Assembly: GCF_014698145.1 (NCBI RefSeq)
Contig: NZ_JACJSM010000024.1
Location: 1-64,000, forward strand
Reading direction: 5' to 3'
DNA from: Oscillatoria sp. FACHB-1406
Lineage (GTDB): Bacteria; Cyanobacteriota; Cyanobacteriia; Cyanobacteriales; Spirulinaceae
Length of the DNA: 64,000 nt
Under the pieces are notes generated by a model. That model was not told the origin of the DNA, made no database searches, and was given only the letters and a program-made list of their open reading frames with translations. The translations under genes were made by a program, and so were the position numbers. Of the stretch, positions 62,643-64,000 are shown piece by piece; position 1 is the first letter of the stretch, and each line of letters begins with the position of its first letter.

Positions 62643-63091
62643 GGTTTTTAGAGAATGCGCTAAGGGATATTGCCCGCAATTCGGGTCGCGAATTGTTTTT
62701 GAAACCCTTAATCTCTGCTAGGATACTGAAAATTTGCGGATTTTTCAACTTCATTTTTACAAAGAATCTCTGAGTTTTTTCTTACGTCTGGGGGAAATTA
62801 CGGAAAGTGATTCAAGAATTAGCGGTTGGCTCGGTACAGTTGGAGGAGAAGGGGAACAACGCACTCGTAATCTGTCGTAATATCTCGTAATATTTGGGGG
62901 ATGCCCATTAAGGGGAAAATGGAAGTTAGGCAGAAAAATTAGAAGCGATCGCGCGCGCCCGAAGAGATCCGCAAAGCGGATCGCGCCTTTCCTGAGTGAT
63001 GTTAGTCTCAACTCTACGAGCGCCAACGGGGAAAGACTGGCAATACTGTTAACCGCTTTTGGGGGCGCGGTGTTGGGGGGAAAGATTACCA
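62643..63091. other. Intergenic region with one short palindrome
   Basis: No convincing gene is present. GATCCGC-AAA-GCGGATC at 62966-62982 is a small inverted repeat that also occurs inside the coding sequence of the gene at 20147-21118 (20954-20970). A long minus-strand frame (62757-63101) is low-complexity and overlaps the next gene's start. Confidence 0.5.
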
Positions 63092-64000
63092 ATGACAGCA
63101 AATCAACAAGTGTTAATTTTAGGCGGCAGCGGTCGTATAGGCAGCAGCGTAGCAGCGGATATTGTCGCCTACACGCCAGCGCGGGTACTCCTAGCGGGGA
63201 GAAATCCGATCGCGGGCGAAGAGATTGCCCGAAAATTGGGAGAAAAGGCGCAGTTCGTTGCCCTAGAGTTAGACGCTCTCGCCCCCCTGCATTCCGCGAT
63301 TGCGCAATCCAATCTCGTCATTCATTGTGCCGGTCCCTTTCACCATCGCGATGGGCGCGTTCTCAAACATTGTATTGAAACGGGCGTTCCTTATCTCGAT
63401 GTCAGCGATCATCGTTCTTTTACCCAAAAAGCGCTGCAATTTCAAACGGAGGCAGAACGCGCGGGAGTAACCGCGATCGTGAATACGGGGATTTTTCCTG
63501 GCATTTCCAATAGTATGGTGCGTCGGGGAGTTGAATGGTTAGATCGTCCCGATCGCATCCATCTCAGTTATGTCGTCGCCGGTTCGGGCGGTGCGGGTTT
63601 AACGGTGATGCGAACGACGTTTTTAGGGCTGCAACATCCCTTTGAAGCTTGGATTGAGGGCAAATGGCAAACTGTCAAACCGTATAGCGATCGCGAAACC
63701 GTCACCTTCCCCTCGCCCTACGATCGCGCGGGCGTTTACTGGTACGATATGCCGGAAACCTTTACACTCCCCGCAACCTTCCCCGTCCAAACCGCGATTA
63801 CCAAATTCGGTTCCGTTCCCGATTTATACAACTACCTAACGTGGTGGGTGGCAAAAACTTGGCCCAACTCTTGGCTGCAAAATCGCCAGGTTATCGAATT
63901 TTTGTCCACCGTCAGCTATAAAATGACCCAAGTTAGCGATCGCTTTAGCGGGATTGGCGTTGCGATTCGTTCCGAAGTTTCCGGACTGAAAGCTGGCAAC
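63092..64000 (+). CDS. Saccharopine dehydrogenase-like NADP-binding protein (partial, runs off the end)
   Basis: 303 codons are visible from ATG 63092 with no stop. The N-terminal Rossmann motif is VLILGGSGRIGSSVAADI, followed by ALELDALAPLHSAIAQSNLVIHCAGPF and GVPYLDVSDH, the pattern of the saccharopine dehydrogenase NADP-binding family. Family members include lysine-pathway enzymes, but also many oxidoreductases with unknown substrates; this one is not assignable to lysine metabolism. The C-terminal part lies beyond the window. Confidence 0.85.
   Translation, partial: MTANQQVLILGGSGRIGSSVAADIVAYTPARVLLAGRNPIAGEEIARKLGEKAQFVALELDALAPLHSAIAQSNLVIHCAGPFHHRDGRVLKHCIETGVPYLDVSDHRSFTQKALQFQTEAERAGVTAIVNTGIFPGISNSMVRRGVEWLDRPDRIHLSYVVAGSGGAGLTVMRTTFLGLQHPFEAWIEGKWQTVKPYSDRETVTFPSPYDRAGVYWYDMPETFTLPATFPVQTAITKFGSVPDLYNYLTWWVAKTWPNSWLQNRQVIEFLSTVSYKMTQVSDRFSGIGVAIRSEVSGLKAGN

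Noticed and set aside
62757-63101. 114-codon minus-strand frame
   Set aside because: It overlaps the start of the dehydrogenase-like gene, has biased composition and no ribosome site. It is treated as chance.

Overview
This window comes from a cyanobacterial chromosome. The evidence is the octamer GCGATCGC (HIP1) recurring throughout, an F-type ATP synthase cluster in the cyanobacterial order that includes a b' subunit, phycobilisome genes (a CpcS/CpeS-type lyase and the allophycocyanin-B chain ApcD), the photosystem II assembly lipoprotein Psb27, a Rieske protein, and a flavodiiron operon of the flv4-PsiE-flv2 type. Heptamer tandem repeats such as (TTCGTAA)n or (ATTCACT)n in many spacers and many small palindromic repeats also fit a cyanobacterium. 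The species cannot be named from the sequence.

Layout. 1-130: 3' remnant of an IS200/IS605-type tnpB with its right-end hairpin. 405-2331: bilin lyase and a methyltransferase. 2446-8485: eight ATP synthase genes (subunit I, a, c, b', b, delta, alpha, gamma) and a strong terminator. 8729-10357: an AT-rich two-gene accessory unit (DUF6575-like protein plus a small partner). 10598-12347: tRNA-Ala, a HAD hydrolase and a methyltransferase. 12957-13693: xisH/xisI. 13762-19352: an RND pump and its adaptor, separated by an opposite-strand PIN toxin/antitoxin pair and a MITE-like element. 20147-23307: a proline-repeat secreted protein, an Hsp70-like ATPase, and hicB with a broken hicA. 23745-29782: SGNH hydrolase, NUDIX, pdhB, secD-secF and small proteins. 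29878-30991: an accessory SDH/Clp-fold protease with a small partner. 31164-35529: def, a small membrane protein, an FHA-PrsW fusion and a DICT-GAF histidine kinase.

35530-36118 is a nest of small mobile repeats. It is followed by mtnA and a petC isoform not linked to petA. 38216-42906 is the flavodiiron operon, whose middle gene has a tandem duplication of its 5' end, with a small inverted-repeat element beside the truncated copy. 43352-47796: ssb (with a LexA-like box), a 188-bp MITE with 10-bp target duplication, small conserved genes, an RsbW-like ATPase, rlmD and apcD. 48156-54879: a membrane protein, psb27, tRNA-Phe, a cobalamin riboswitch and a B12/cobalt unit (cbiM, cbiN, cbiQ, cbiO, cbiG-cobJ fusion). 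55104-64000: a phosphatase-like protein, DUF1232, a 50-codon candidate gene, an FkbM methyltransferase, a Rad50/SbcC-type ATPase, DUF3370, STAS, and a partial saccharopine-dehydrogenase-like gene running off the end.

Most of the window is core photosynthetic and housekeeping sequence. The accessory material lies in two AT-rich gene pairs (8.7-10.4 kb and 29.9-31.0 kb), the toxin-antitoxin and xis loci, and several families of non-autonomous repeats. The two AT-rich pairs are the best candidates for an undescribed system. Their function cannot be read from the sequence alone.
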